39,726 nt of DNA, from NCBI GenBank assembly GCA_023418705.1, contig JAEZYZ010000018.1, forward strand, positions 1-39,726. The letters are read 5' to 3'. A program made the translations under genes and the position numbers. This stretch comes from Pseudomonadota bacterium. Its GTDB lineage: Bacteria; Myxococcota_A; Polyangia; Polyangiales; Polyangiaceae. A model generated the notes under the pieces. That model saw only the letters and a program-made list of their open reading frames with translations, ran no database searches and was not told where the DNA came from. This document shows positions 31,405 to 39,726 of this stretch, in pieces; the stretch's first letter is position 1, and each line of letters begins with the position of its first letter.

Positions 31405-32976
31405 TCAAACCTCCCTGGTCTCGTTGCCGTCGAAGTACCGCAACAAGTAGAGATCGCGGCGGCGGTCGTTCCAGTTCTGTGTGGACCCCGTATAGCGGTG
31501 GCGGCGCAAGGCTTCGATGTCGAGGTCGTGGACCAGCACCGTCTCGTCGTTCGCCGTCGTCTCGGCGGCGACGCCGTCGCGGCTGAATGAAATGTCGGAC
31601 GGGGTGAAGATCGCGGATTGTGCGTAGTGGACATCGGCGTTGTCGACGAACGGCAGGTTTCCCGTGCAGCCGGCCGACACGACGTACACGTGGTTCTCGA
31701 TACAGCGCGCCTGCGCGCAGTAGCGCATTCGGAGGTAGGCATACCGGCTGTCCGTGTTGAAGGGCACGAACAGGATGTGGGCGCCCTTCTTGGCCGCGAT
31801 CCGCGCGAGCTCCGGAAACTCGACGTCGTAGCTCGCCAAGATGGCGATCTTTCCGCGGTCGGTGTCGAACACCTCCAGGCGGTCCCCGGGTTCGAGGCCC
31901 CACCATTTGCGCTCCGGCGTCGTCACGTGCAGCTTGTGCTGCCGAACCTCCCGCCCGTTGCGCATGAACACGTGCGCGGTGTTCCTGAGGACGTCCTCGT
32001 CGTCCAGCGTGAAGTGGGAGCCGGCGATGATGTTGATGTTGTGCTTGATGGCGAGGCGGCTGAAAAGCGCCCGGTAGGGCTCGGCGAACTCCTTCGCGAT
32101 GCGCCGCACGGCCAGGCCAGGGCGCATGGGCGGAACCAGCGACAGGAGCTGCGCGGTGATGAGCTCTGGAAACAGCACGAAATCCGATTGAGCGTCCGCC
32201 GCGACGTCGACGAAATACTCACATTGCAGCGCGAACTCCTCGAAGGACCGCAGCGTCCGCATTTGGTACTGCACCGCCGCGATGCGCACCGGTTCGACGG
32301 CGCGGAAGTGCCGCTTCTGAACCGTGCGGTAGTCGTAGTTCGTCCACTGCAGGAAGGTCGCGTAGCCGCACGATTCGCTGTCGTTCGGCAGGTAGTTCGG
32401 GATCAAACGCTGCAGCACGAAACCGTTGGCGAGCTGCGCGGTCAGCACGGGGTCGTAGAGCGCCTTGGCGATCACGCGGTCGACGTATTCCTGCGCGCTC
32501 ATCTCTGCGGCGTGGCGATGGTAGCCGGGGATGCGTCCGCCGATGATGATGCGCGCCAGATTGCGCTCACGCGCGAGCTGCTTGCGAGCGTCGTACAGGC
32601 GGCGGCTCAATCGATAGCCGCGGTACTCCGGATCGACCATGATTTCGATGCCGTAGAGCGTGTCTCCGTCGTCCTCGTGGTTTCTGATGAAGCCGCTGTC
32701 GGAGATCTCCGCCCAGTTGTGCCACTCGGAATACAGATCGAAGTCGACGAGCAGGCTGCTGGAAGAGGCCACCACCTTGCCGTCGATCTCCACGCACAGC
32801 TGACCCTCGGGAAAATGGCGGATCTGGCTCTCGAACTGCTCCCGCAGCCACGGCTTCATGCCGGGAAAACACTTGAGCTGCAGGTCGCGCACCTGCTCGT
32901 AGTCCGATGGGCGCAGCGCCCGCACCAGGAGCAGTCCCTCGACGTCTTCAGCGCGCTTTGTCTGCGGATCGTTCAC
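31405..32976 (-). CDS. GNAT acetyltransferase fused to a nitrilase-superfamily domain (branch 11, Rim1-like), Cys-to-Ser
   Basis: 523 residues. The GNAT domain, about 20-205, has VRALRPSDYEQVRDLQ, a VASSSSLLVDFDLYSE strand and the acetyl-CoA loop EYRGYRLSRRLYDARK. The nitrilase domain, about 225-515, has the catalytic Glu (FVLFPELITAQL) and Lys (QHKLHVTTPERK). The catalytic-Cys block, normally CYDxEFPE, reads ILASYDVEFPELARI, with Ser382 (codon at 31831-31833) in the nucleophile position. Branch-11 members are known GNAT-nitrilase fusions without a settled substrate. Loss of Cys argues against amidase chemistry and for a binding role, or for a Ser variant. The GTG start at 32976 follows GGAGG closely. 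It is 125 bp downstream of the S46 peptidase gene. Confidence 0.88.
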   Translation of the reverse strand: MNDPQTKRAEDVEGLLLVRALRPSDYEQVRDLQLKCFPGMKPWLREQFESQIRHFPEGQLCVEIDGKVVASSSSLLVDFDLYSEWHNWAEISDSGFIRNHEDDGDTLYGIEIMVDPEYRGYRLSRRLYDARKQLARERNLARIIIGGRIPGYHRHAAEMSAQEYVDRVIAKALYDPVLTAQLANGFVLQRLIPNYLPNDSESCGYATFLQWTNYDYRTVQKRHFRAVEPVRIAAVQYQMRTLRSFEEFALQCEYFVDVAADAQSDFVLFPELITAQLLSLVPPMRPGLAVRRIAKEFAEPYRALFSRLAIKHNINIIAGSHFTLDDEDVLRNTAHVFMRNGREVRQHKLHVTTPERKWWGLEPGDRLEVFDTDRGKIAILASYDVEFPELARIAAKKGAHILFVPFNTDSRYAYLRMRYCAQARCIENHVYVVSAGCTGNLPFVDNADVHYAQSAIFTPSDISFSRDGVAAETTANDETVLVHDLDIEALRRHRYTGSTQNWNDRRRDLYLLRYFDGNETREV

Positions 32977-33101
32977 CTTCCTCCTTCGTCGGTGCCGCGG
33001 GGTTCGATAGCCGCCCGACCTCGAGAACTTAACACGCCGGTTTGGCGTCCGCACCGTTGGCCGGCGAGGCCAGGCCAGCGCCGCGGGCGCCCGCCCAGGA
33101 A

Positions 33102-35369
33102 TCAGGGCCCGATCGTCGGCGTCACGCCGAGCTCGGCGAGCAACGCATCGGCGCCATCGACCGCGTCCATCATCCAGAGCATGTAGCGGATGTCGACATG
33201 GATGGATCGGGTGATTTCTGGCATGAACAGCCAATCCGACGCCATGGCTTCGTAGTTGCCGTCGAACGCGAGCCCGACGAGCCTCCCCCGCGCGTCGAGG
33301 GTCGGCGACCCCGAGTTGCCGCCCGTGATGTCGGTGTCGGCCAGGAAGTTCACCGGCAGGTCACCCAGGCGCGGATCGCGGTAGGCCCCGAAGTTTCGCG
33401 TCTGGATCGCTTGCACCAGGCGCAGAGGAGCGTCGAACGGCTGCTTGCCGGTGTGCTTCGTCACCACCTCCGGCGCGACGGTGAAGGGCTCGTATTCTGT
33501 GGCATCCGGGCGAGGACGGTAGCCTTTGACGTTGCCGAACGTCACTCGGAGCGTGCCGTTGGCGTCCGGCGCGATGGGTGCGGCAACGAACTGCTGCAAA
33601 GCGGCGATGTAGCGCGGCCTGAGCAGCAGCAGGGCTCCGCTCAGGGTCTGCTCGGCCTGTCTCAGCTGCTCGCGGATGGGGTGCAGCCGCAAGGCCATGT
33701 CGATCATCGGATCGCCCAGCTTGGCGAGATCGGCCAGCTTTCCCGTTTTCAAGAGCCGCACCGGCACCTCCGGCTGGACGAGCCGTGTCTTGGCGAACAT
33801 CGCCGCGACGGCCGTACGGATCTGCTGCTCGTCCGGGTCGGTGAGGCCGGTGATGGCGAAGACCAGGCTCTGCCGCTGCTTGGCGTCGGGCAGCCGGGCG
33901 GCCCTCAGGGTGGCCAGCGTCAACAGCCCCTGATCGAGCTTGCGAGAGGAGCGCTGGGTGAGCTCCGTCAGGCGTTGCTCGAGCCGCTTCCAGTTGCGCT
34001 CCTGATACTCCGGGTCCCGCTCCGCGTCGGGTTTGGGGCGCTCCACGGCCAGGTCGACGATGTTGACGGCGGCGCCCGCGAGCGCCGGCAGCCGCACGAC
34101 TTCCCCGACGGCCGCTTCGAAGGCGCGCGTCTGTCGATGATGTGCCAAGAGCGTCGCTAGCTGCTCCAAGACCCCGCCGAACCTCGCCTTCGTTTCGGGA
34201 GACTGGGCGATGAAGCGCGCGAGCTCCGCCTCCAGGCGCTGCTTCTCCTGCGCCGCGCCGCCTTTGGTGAGCCCTTCGAGCGCGCCTTGTGAATACTTGA
34301 GGGCGTTGCTCAAGCCCCGTTCGAGCGGCGTCGCCTTCAAAGCCAGCTCGGGATCGTTCTGGCCCAGCGCCGCGATTTCCGCCAGGTACTCGGTGCACAT
34401 GTCGATCCGGTACGGGTAGTACCACTCGACGGCCTCCTGAACCTCGGCGGCGGTGTGCAGCCGATAGGTCCTGCCCGGGTAGCCGGCGACGAACACCAGG
34501 TCTCCGGGGGCGAGCGGTCGATCCGGCATGCGCAGATGGACCGTCGGGCGGTAGGGGACGTTGTCGCGAGCGTGATCCGCGGGCTGGCCGTCCTTGCCGA
34601 CGTAAGCGCGGTACAGCGCGAAGTCCCCCGAGTGGCGTGGCCAGCGCCAGTTGTCGATGTCGCCTCCGAAGTTGCCGACGCCCTCGGCGGGCGCGTAGGC
34701 CAGCCGAACGTCGCGGATCTCGAGCCGCTCGATCGCCAGGTACGTCGCCCCCCCGAAATACGGGGCGACGTCGCAACGCAGGTAGGGCCGATCGTTCTCG
34801 CAGCGCTCGACGATGGCTTTGATGCGAGCCTCGACGGTCCGGTGGCGTTCGAGGTCACCGCTGATCTGCTCGAGGTTGGCGCGCACCTCCGCGGTCACGT
34901 CCGTGAACGCCCGCGTGACGTACACGCGCCCCGTGGGTCCAATCGGCTTTTCCTGCCGCCGCTCGGCTGCGACGAAGCCGTTCTCGAGCAAGTTCTCCTT
35001 CGGCGTCGACACGAACTGCAGCGCGCCGGTCACACAATGATGGTTGGTGGCCACCAGCCCCTCGGGAGACACGAAGGAGCCGGAGCAGCCGCCCAAGCTC
35101 ACCACCGCGCCCAGCGGGTAGCCCATGGGGTCGGCGAGCTTCGACGGATCGAGCTCGAGCCCCATTTGCTGGAGGCGGGCGGCGTGTTCCGGCAGCTGCG
35201 ATGGCATCCACATCCCACCGGCGCCGCGCAGCGTGGCCGCCGCGGTCGGCGCTGCCGTCGCCGGCTGCGCGGGGGGAGCCGCCGCCTCCGGGCTCTTGCA
35301 CCCGACGGCGGCGATCAGCGCCGGGCACGCCACGAGAAACGAACCACCTCTAAAGAGCCCAGACGGCAT
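33102..35369 (-). CDS. S46 dipeptidyl-peptidase, DPP7-type specificity predicted
   Basis: 755 residues, near the size of DPP7/DPP11 (about 700-720). The N-terminus is a signal peptide with a lipoprotein-like ending AAVGCKS (Cys24) and an Ala/Pro linker. The chymotrypsin-like triad is visible: His110 or 111 (VATNHHCVTG), Asp in GGDIDNWRWPRHSGDF, and Ser686 in ITGGNSGSP. Eighteen residues after Ser686 is Gly704 (AFDGNYEA). In known S46 enzymes Gly at that place gives DPP7 specificity (hydrophobic P1), whereas Arg gives DPP11 (acidic P1). The enzyme should release N-terminal dipeptides outside the cell, useful to a proteolytic predator. ATG at 35369. Same strand as the downstream GNAT-nitrilase gene, with a 125-bp gap. 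Confidence 0.93.
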   Translation of the reverse strand: MPSGLFRGGSFLVACPALIAAVGCKSPEAAAPPAQPATAAPTAAATLRGAGGMWMPSQLPEHAARLQQMGLELDPSKLADPMGYPLGAVVSLGGCSGSFVSPEGLVATNHHCVTGALQFVSTPKENLLENGFVAAERRQEKPIGPTGRVYVTRAFTDVTAEVRANLEQISGDLERHRTVEARIKAIVERCENDRPYLRCDVAPYFGGATYLAIERLEIRDVRLAYAPAEGVGNFGGDIDNWRWPRHSGDFALYRAYVGKDGQPADHARDNVPYRPTVHLRMPDRPLAPGDLVFVAGYPGRTYRLHTAAEVQEAVEWYYPYRIDMCTEYLAEIAALGQNDPELALKATPLERGLSNALKYSQGALEGLTKGGAAQEKQRLEAELARFIAQSPETKARFGGVLEQLATLLAHHRQTRAFEAAVGEVVRLPALAGAAVNIVDLAVERPKPDAERDPEYQERNWKRLEQRLTELTQRSSRKLDQGLLTLATLRAARLPDAKQRQSLVFAITGLTDPDEQQIRTAVAAMFAKTRLVQPEVPVRLLKTGKLADLAKLGDPMIDMALRLHPIREQLRQAEQTLSGALLLLRPRYIAALQQFVAAPIAPDANGTLRVTFGNVKGYRPRPDATEYEPFTVAPEVVTKHTGKQPFDAPLRLVQAIQTRNFGAYRDPRLGDLPVNFLADTDITGGNSGSPTLDARGRLVGLAFDGNYEAMASDWLFMPEITRSIHVDIRYMLWMMDAVDGADALLAELGVTPTIGP

Positions 35370-35896
35370 CGGTGCCGCATAACCATGTCGCCGTTCGGCG
35401 GCAATCTCGGTCTCGTGTTCGCCGCAACGAGGCGGACAAGCGCGCTCGAGGGGCTGCTTCGGAGCGCCTGGCGCCGCTTCGACTCGTCTCGTCGGGCGAG
35501 CTCTCGATCGAAGGTCTCGGGCGTCGCACGGGTCCGAGCGGCGGCGCCTGCCACCGCGTGCGTCGGACCGGTGCGAGCTCGTCCGAGGGCAAGCTGACGA
35601 TCGTGGCGTGGCGCTTGGACGGTGTGTCGCTCTAGGAGGCGTCCCGCGAAGGAGCGGCGGTGAGCTCGAAGCGCTCGAGCGGCGCACGTGACGCGCCTTC
35701 GGAGCGGTCGTGGCGCGTTGGCCGGCTGCTTCGGTCATGTGGCCGGCGCGCCGAAGCGCCGCGGCGACCGCACCAGGGGCCCTGCACACGGGGAAACCCC
35801 GAGGCGCGATCAGCCATCTCCTTTACGACACCAGACGCGGTTCACGGCGCCGATCGTGGCCATGTTGGCCAACAGCCCTCACCTAGCTTCGAGCCG
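35370..35896. other. Divergent intergenic region between the S46 peptidase and the efflux operon
   Basis: 527 bp that should hold two divergent promoters. No motif is convincing. A possible short plus-strand frame is listed separately. From about 35640 to 35896 I see no gene, repeat or strong hairpin. Several upstream in-frame codons extend the TolC frame to 35660 but read as Arg-rich non-protein sequence. Confidence 0.5.
35372..35635 (+). CDS. Possible small protein, unrecognised
   Basis: An 87-codon frame starting at GTG, just outside the S46 gene start on the other strand. The first 30 codons are Arg-rich and unconvincing. From about codon 30 on, codon third positions become GC-rich and the product looks more protein-like (ERLAPLRLVSSGELSIEGLG, then GKLTIVAWRLDGVSL). 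It could be a real small gene with a later start, the end of a decayed gene, or chance in GC-rich DNA. No ribosome-binding site is evident. No family recognised. Confidence 0.2.
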   Translation: MPHNHVAVRRQSRSRVRRNEADKRARGAASERLAPLRLVSSGELSIEGLGRRTGPSGGACHRVRRTGASSSEGKLTIVAWRLDGVSL

Positions 35897-37471
35897 ATGC
35901 GCCGCCGTTCCGCTGATACCCACTCCAGACGAGCCCTTTGTTCGATCGTGTGCGCCGGTGTTTTCCTGGTGACCGCCGCGGGAGCACAAACGCCTGCGCG
36001 GGGCACCACCGGCGGTGACCTGCGCCTGTCGGTCGAGGACGCGATGCGCCTCGCCGAACGAACGAGCGAGGACGTGGCGGTCGCGGCCGCCGGGGTGAAG
36101 CGGGCGAAGGCTCGGGTGACGGAAGCCAGGAGCGGTTTTTTCCCGACCTTGAGCGCCAGCGCTTCCTACACGCGCACGTTCATCTCCCAGTTCGACGACC
36201 TGTTCGACGCGCGCGGCGGTCAGATGGGGCAGGCGGAGGGCGCCGGGGAGCTGCCGTTCGGCCAACCCAATATCTATCAACTCGCACTCACCGCGTCGCA
36301 AAACTTGTTCGCTGGCGGCAGTACGCTCGCGCTCGGCCGTCAGGCGCGCGCCAACCTGTCGATCTCCCGCGCCGAGCTGTCGTCGAGCCGAGCGCAAGCG
36401 GTGTTGGAGGCCGTGCAGGCGTACTACGACGCCGTGCTCGCGGCGCGCTTGGTCGAGATCGCCGAGGCCACGCTGAACCAGGCGCAGCAGACCCTCGAGC
36501 AGACGCGGCTGGAGGTCCAGGAAGGCAGAAAGCCCGAGTTCGAGCTGCTCCGGGCCCAGGTCGCCCGGGACAACGAGCAACCCCAAGTCGTGCAGCGCCG
36601 GACCGAGCTCGAGCTGGCGCACCTCCGGTTGAAGCAGGTGCTCGACTTGGATGCCCCCGGGCGTTTGGTGTTGACCACGGAGCTCGAGCACGACGCGCTG
36701 CCGGCCTTGGCGCCTCGGGCCAAAGCCTCGGCTGCCGTCGCGCGCCGCGGAGAGCGCGTGCCGGTGCAACAAGCCCTCGACACGGTGCGCTTGCAACAGG
36801 CGACGGTGGATCTGCAAAACGCGGCGCACTTCCCGAGCCTGACGTTGACCTCGACCTATGCGCGCTTCGCGTACCCGGAGGATCTGCTGCCGTCGTGGAG
36901 CGATTTCCGGACGAACTTCAACGCGGGGCTCGTGCTGCAGGTGCCTATCTTCGAGGGTTTCGCGACCGTCGCGCGGGTTCGGGCCGCGCGAGCGGATCTG
37001 GAAGAGGCTCGCATCCGGGTCGCGCAGACCCGCGAGCTTGCGCAGTACGACACCGAGCAGGCTCGGCAACGGCTACGCGCGGCGATCGAGGTGTGGCGTG
37101 CCAGCGCCGGGACGGTGGAGCAAGCCGAGCGCGCTTACGAGCTGGCGGAGCTCCGCTACCGCGAGGGGGTCTCGACGCAGCTCGAGCTGGACGACGCGCG
37201 GCTGCTCCTGCAGCGCGCGCGGCTCAACCGCGCCGTGGCCGCACGCGACCTGCAGGTCGCACGCGTTCGCTGGGAGCTCTTGCCGGCGCTCCCTCTCTCG
37301 GTCGCGACGCCACCCGTCGTCAGCGCGCCGGAGCTGGACCCACTTGGGACCATGGGTGCGGGCGCGCCGGGATCCGGCGCCGCCGCGACACCCGGCACTG
37401 GGGCTTCGATTCCGGGCGTGACCGACATGCCAGGCGTGCCGTGGCCCACTGGCCTGCCAGGAGCGTTCTGA
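35897..37471 (+). CDS. TolC-family outer-membrane efflux protein
   Basis: 524 residues. A signal peptide (1 to about 30, CSIVCAGVFLVTAAGA, cleavage before QTPARG) is followed by two OEP repeats: the first begins LSVEDAMRLAERTSEDVAVA with FPTLSASASYTRTF, the second about residue 280 onward with VDLQNAAHFPSLTLTSTYA and FNAGLVLQVPIFEGF. Long amphipathic helices (for example EATLNQAQQTLEQTRLEV) form the periplasmic tunnel. The last 45 residues are Gly/Pro/Ala-rich and not part of the usual fold. This is the outer-membrane channel of a tripartite pump. ATG at 35897 is chosen for the signal peptide. It overlaps the fusion-protein gene as TGATG. Confidence 0.92.
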   Translation: MRRRSADTHSRRALCSIVCAGVFLVTAAGAQTPARGTTGGDLRLSVEDAMRLAERTSEDVAVAAAGVKRAKARVTEARSGFFPTLSASASYTRTFISQFDDLFDARGGQMGQAEGAGELPFGQPNIYQLALTASQNLFAGGSTLALGRQARANLSISRAELSSSRAQAVLEAVQAYYDAVLAARLVEIAEATLNQAQQTLEQTRLEVQEGRKPEFELLRAQVARDNEQPQVVQRRTELELAHLRLKQVLDLDAPGRLVLTTELEHDALPALAPRAKASAAVARRGERVPVQQALDTVRLQQATVDLQNAAHFPSLTLTSTYARFAYPEDLLPSWSDFRTNFNAGLVLQVPIFEGFATVARVRAARADLEEARIRVAQTRELAQYDTEQARQRLRAAIEVWRASAGTVEQAERAYELAELRYREGVSTQLELDDARLLLQRARLNRAVAARDLQVARVRWELLPALPLSVATPPVVSAPELDPLGTMGAGAPGSGAAATPGTGASIPGVTDMPGVPWPTGLPGAF

Positions 37472-38607
37472 TGGACGGGCGCGCGGCGTGCACAGCGTGG
37501 GGGTGGCGGGCGGCGCTCGGTCTGCTGCTGCTCGCTGCCTGTGGCCGCAACGACACGCCCACTCGCGAGGACGCCGTCGAACCCATGGTGCTCGGGCGTG
37601 AGAACGTCGCGGCGGTGACAGAGCAGACCGTGGAGGTCGGGCCCACGATCTCCGGATCGCTCGAGCCGAGGGAGCAGGCCGTCATCCGCGCCGAGGCCGC
37701 CGGATCGGTGGAGCGAGTGACCGTCGACCTCGGTCAAGCGGTGCGGCGGGAGGAGCTGCTCGGGCGGATCGACCCGAGCGGCCTCGGGCAGTCGGTCCAG
37801 GCGGCGCGCACCAACGTCGCCTCCGCCGAACAGGCGCTCGTCATCGCCGAACGCGAGCTCGAGCGGGTGCAGCGCCTCGCGGCGGCTGGGGCGCTCGCCG
37901 CGCGGGATGTCGAGCTGGAACAGAACCGAGTGGCCGCCGCTCGAGCACAGCTCGCGGTGTCGCGCGCCGAGCTCGCCCAAGCCAGCGAGCAGCTCTCCGG
38001 GACCGTCGTCCGCGCGCCGATCTCGGGTCTGGTGAGTGAAAAGCCGGTCAACCAGGGCGATGTGGTGAGCGTGGGGGAGCACCTGTTCACGGTCGTCGAT
38101 CCGACCAGCATGCGGTTGGAGGCGACGGTGCCCTCCGAGCACCTGGCGAGCCTGGCCGTCGGAGCTCCGGTGGAGTTCTCGGTGCGTGGCTATCCGGGAC
38201 AAACTTTCGAGGGGCGGGTCGAGCGCATCGCGCCCGCGGCGGATCCGGCGTCGCGCCAGATCCCGATCATCGTCTCGATCCCGAACCCCGGCGGCAAGTT
38301 GGTCGCCAACTTGTTTGCGGAGGGCCGGGTTGCGGCGAAGCGTAAGCGCGCGCTCACCGTGCCGACGGACGCGGTCGACTTGGAGGACGCCGAGCGAAAC
38401 GTCACGGTGGTGCGGGACGGAAAGGTGCGCGTGGTGGCGGTCGAGACCGGGCTGGTCGACGAGGTGCGCGACCGGGTGGAGGTGACGTCGGGGCTCGCGG
38501 AGGGTGAGCTGGTCCTGCTCGGTCCCGCGCGTGACGTTTCGTCGGGCACCCCCGTGAGGGTCGAAGGGGCGGTGCAGGATGCCAGCGGCCGGGACGGGTC
38601 GCCCTGA
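37471..38607 (+). CDS. RND periplasmic membrane-fusion lipoprotein (HlyD/AcrA family)
   Basis: 378 residues. The signal peptide ends in lipobox LAAC (Cys about 24), so the protein is anchored to the inner membrane. The order is standard: barrel-sandwich strand ISGSLEPREQAVIRAEAAG, helical hairpin (ASAEQALVIAERELERVQRL to SRAELAQASEQL), lipoyl return strand VVRAPISGLVSEKPVNQGD, beta-barrel (VEFSVRGYPGQTFEGRV) and the membrane-proximal domain ending near GELVLLGPARDV. It links the inner-membrane pump to the TolC channel. Gene order TolC-MFP-pump on one strand, with TGATG overlap upstream and 24 bp to the pump, makes one operon. Substrate unknown; no local regulator seen. Confidence 0.93.
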   Translation: MDGRAACTAWGWRAALGLLLLAACGRNDTPTREDAVEPMVLGRENVAAVTEQTVEVGPTISGSLEPREQAVIRAEAAGSVERVTVDLGQAVRREELLGRIDPSGLGQSVQAARTNVASAEQALVIAERELERVQRLAAAGALAARDVELEQNRVAAARAQLAVSRAELAQASEQLSGTVVRAPISGLVSEKPVNQGDVVSVGEHLFTVVDPTSMRLEATVPSEHLASLAVGAPVEFSVRGYPGQTFEGRVERIAPAADPASRQIPIIVSIPNPGGKLVANLFAEGRVAAKRKRALTVPTDAVDLEDAERNVTVVRDGKVRVVAVETGLVDEVRDRVEVTSGLAEGELVLLGPARDVSSGTPVRVEGAVQDASGRDGSP

Positions 38608-38631
38608 GCGCGCCAGCCATCGGTGACGACC

Positions 38632-39726
38632 ATGTGGATCTCGGAGTTTTCGATCAAAAACTCGATCGTGACGACGGTCGTGATGCTCGCGCTGGTCGTG
38701 TTCGGAGCGCTGGCGCTCCTGATCCTCGAGACCGACGAGTTCCCCGAGATCGATCCCCCGGTGGTGAGCGTCTCGGTGCCGTATCCGGGGTCCTCCCCCG
38801 AGGTGGTCGAACAGGAGGTGATCGATCCGATGGAGGAGGCGATCTCCTCGATCAGTGGCGTCGACAGGATCACGTCGACGGCCGTCGACGGCTTCGCCAC
38901 GATCATCGTGGAGTTCGTGTTCGAAAAAGACCTGCAGGAAGCGACGCAGGACATCCGCGATCAGATCTCCGAGATCCGCCAGGACCTCCCGCTCGAGATG
39001 GAAGAGCCGGTCCTGACGCGCTTCGATCCGAATGATCTGCCCATCGTCTCGCTGACCCTCACGTCGACGACCCGGAGCTCGGCCGAGCTCACGCGGCTGG
39101 CGGACCCCAAGATCACCGGGCAGCTGCGGGGGATCCCCGGGGTCGCGGAGGTCGAGCTGGTCGGCGGCGTGGAACCAGAGCTCACCGTCGAGCTCCTGCC
39201 CGCCGCCCTGACCGCCACCGGCACCAGCGTCGAACAAGTCGTGCAAGCGCTCGAGGCGCAGAACCTCGCGGCCCCCGTCGGCCGGGTCACGGCCGAGTTC
39301 ACCGAGCGCACGCTGCGGCTGCGGGGCAGGCTGGACGCGCCCGCCGAGTTCAAGCAGCTCGTCGTGCCGTCTTTGGGACCTTCGGTGGTTCGGCTGGGCG
39401 ACGTGGCGGAGGTGCGCGCTGGGAGCGAGGAGCCGCGCACGCTCGCGCTGTTCAACGGCAAACCGGCCGTCGGCATCGACATCGTCAAAAACACCCGCGC
39501 CAGCACCACGACCGTCAGCGAGCGGGTTCGGGAGCGCATCAGCGAAATTCAGGGTGATTTGCCAGACGACGTGCAGCTGCAGATCGTGCGCGACGCCGGC
39601 GTGCGCGTGGATCTTTCGGTGCGGGATGTGGAGCGTTCGCTGGTGGAAGGTGCCGCGCTGACGGTGCTGGTCGTCTTTCTGTTCTTGAACTCCTGGCGCT
39701 CGCCGGTCATCACCGGGTTGGCGCGG
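38632..39726 (+). CDS. RND efflux inner-membrane pump, AcrB/MdtB-like (3' end outside window)
   Basis: First 365 residues of a pump normally about 1,030 long. The cytosolic start MWISEFSIKNSIVTTVV, membrane helix 1 (about 12-32) and the pore/porter domain with VSVSVPYPGSSPEVVEQEV and MEEAISSISGVDRITS match the HAE-1/HME RND family. Helix 2 begins about residue 338 (ALTVLVVFLFLNSWRSP). Substrate class cannot be set from the N-terminal third: the charged helix-4 residues that separate metal from drug pumps lie beyond the window. The ATG follows GGTGACGACC. The gene completes the TolC-MFP-RND operon. Confidence 0.93.
   Translation, partial: MWISEFSIKNSIVTTVVMLALVVFGALALLILETDEFPEIDPPVVSVSVPYPGSSPEVVEQEVIDPMEEAISSISGVDRITSTAVDGFATIIVEFVFEKDLQEATQDIRDQISEIRQDLPLEMEEPVLTRFDPNDLPIVSLTLTSTTRSSAELTRLADPKITGQLRGIPGVAEVELVGGVEPELTVELLPAALTATGTSVEQVVQALEAQNLAAPVGRVTAEFTERTLRLRGRLDAPAEFKQLVVPSLGPSVVRLGDVAEVRAGSEEPRTLALFNGKPAVGIDIVKNTRASTTTVSERVRERISEIQGDLPDDVQLQIVRDAGVRVDLSVRDVERSLVEGAALTVLVVFLFLNSWRSPVITGLAR

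Noticed and set aside
33080..33095. 12-bp perfect GC palindrome as a terminator after the S46 gene
   Set aside because: There is no loop and no T-run; such palindromes are expected by chance in this GC-rich DNA.
37156..39246. A 696-codon minus-strand frame across the efflux operon
   Set aside because: Antisense shadow: His/Asp/Arg/Gly-rich composition and no family features, against clear TolC, MFP and RND proteins on the plus strand.

Overview
The window reads as chromosomal DNA of a high-GC myxobacterium, probably Polyangiales/Sorangium-like (inference). The support is very GC-rich DNA with strong GC3, secreted lipoproteins with long Gly/Ser/Thr/Ala-rich linkers, an FHA-GAF-cyclase signalling protein, an orphan sigma-54 activator and dense gene packing on both strands. 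No rRNA, tRNA, CRISPR array, insertion sequence or prophage was seen. Most genes are housekeeping, signalling or envelope functions.

Left part (1-9.7 kb): the remnant of an HNH endonuclease with a 39-bp tandem repeat ends abruptly against a minus-strand unit of an AsmA-like envelope protein, a GpsA-like dehydrogenase and an FGGY sugar kinase (the last two overlap by ATGA). Then come greB, an HSDL2-type short-chain dehydrogenase, an orphan NtrC-type regulator and a cytoplasmic NamZ-type muramidase.

Cyclic di-AMP block (8.7-15.4 kb): folP, cdaA and ybbR/cdaR form a tight minus-strand operon that makes c-di-AMP. Divergently placed is a PgpH-type HD phosphodiesterase predicted to destroy it, overlapping an ACAD9-like acyl-CoA dehydrogenase whose catalytic Glu position is Asp.

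Bufferin-type RiPP operon (15.3-17.4 kb): a Cys-rich, lipobox-bearing precursor peptide, a DUF692 multinuclear iron oxidase and a DUF2063 partner lie in tight order (bufA-bufB-bufC). This is the most interesting system here. It probably makes a copper-binding, thiooxazole-modified envelope peptide. A divergent Xaa-Pro aminopeptidase follows.

Middle (18.9-31.1 kb): an ECF sigma factor is divergent from a di-haem cytochrome lipoprotein. A convergent von Willebrand A lipoprotein shares a near-ideal 12-bp terminator with it. Next are a UPF0158/SurA-like pair, glpK, the FHA-GAF-adenylate cyclase, accA, and a low-molecular-weight phosphatase plus fructosamine-kinase pair that suggests protein deglycation.

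Right end (31.1-39.7 kb): a low-complexity repeat, a GNAT-nitrilase fusion with Ser in place of the catalytic Cys, an S46 dipeptidyl-peptidase with the DPP7-type Gly, and a tripartite RND efflux operon (TolC, membrane-fusion lipoprotein, pump) that runs off the window.
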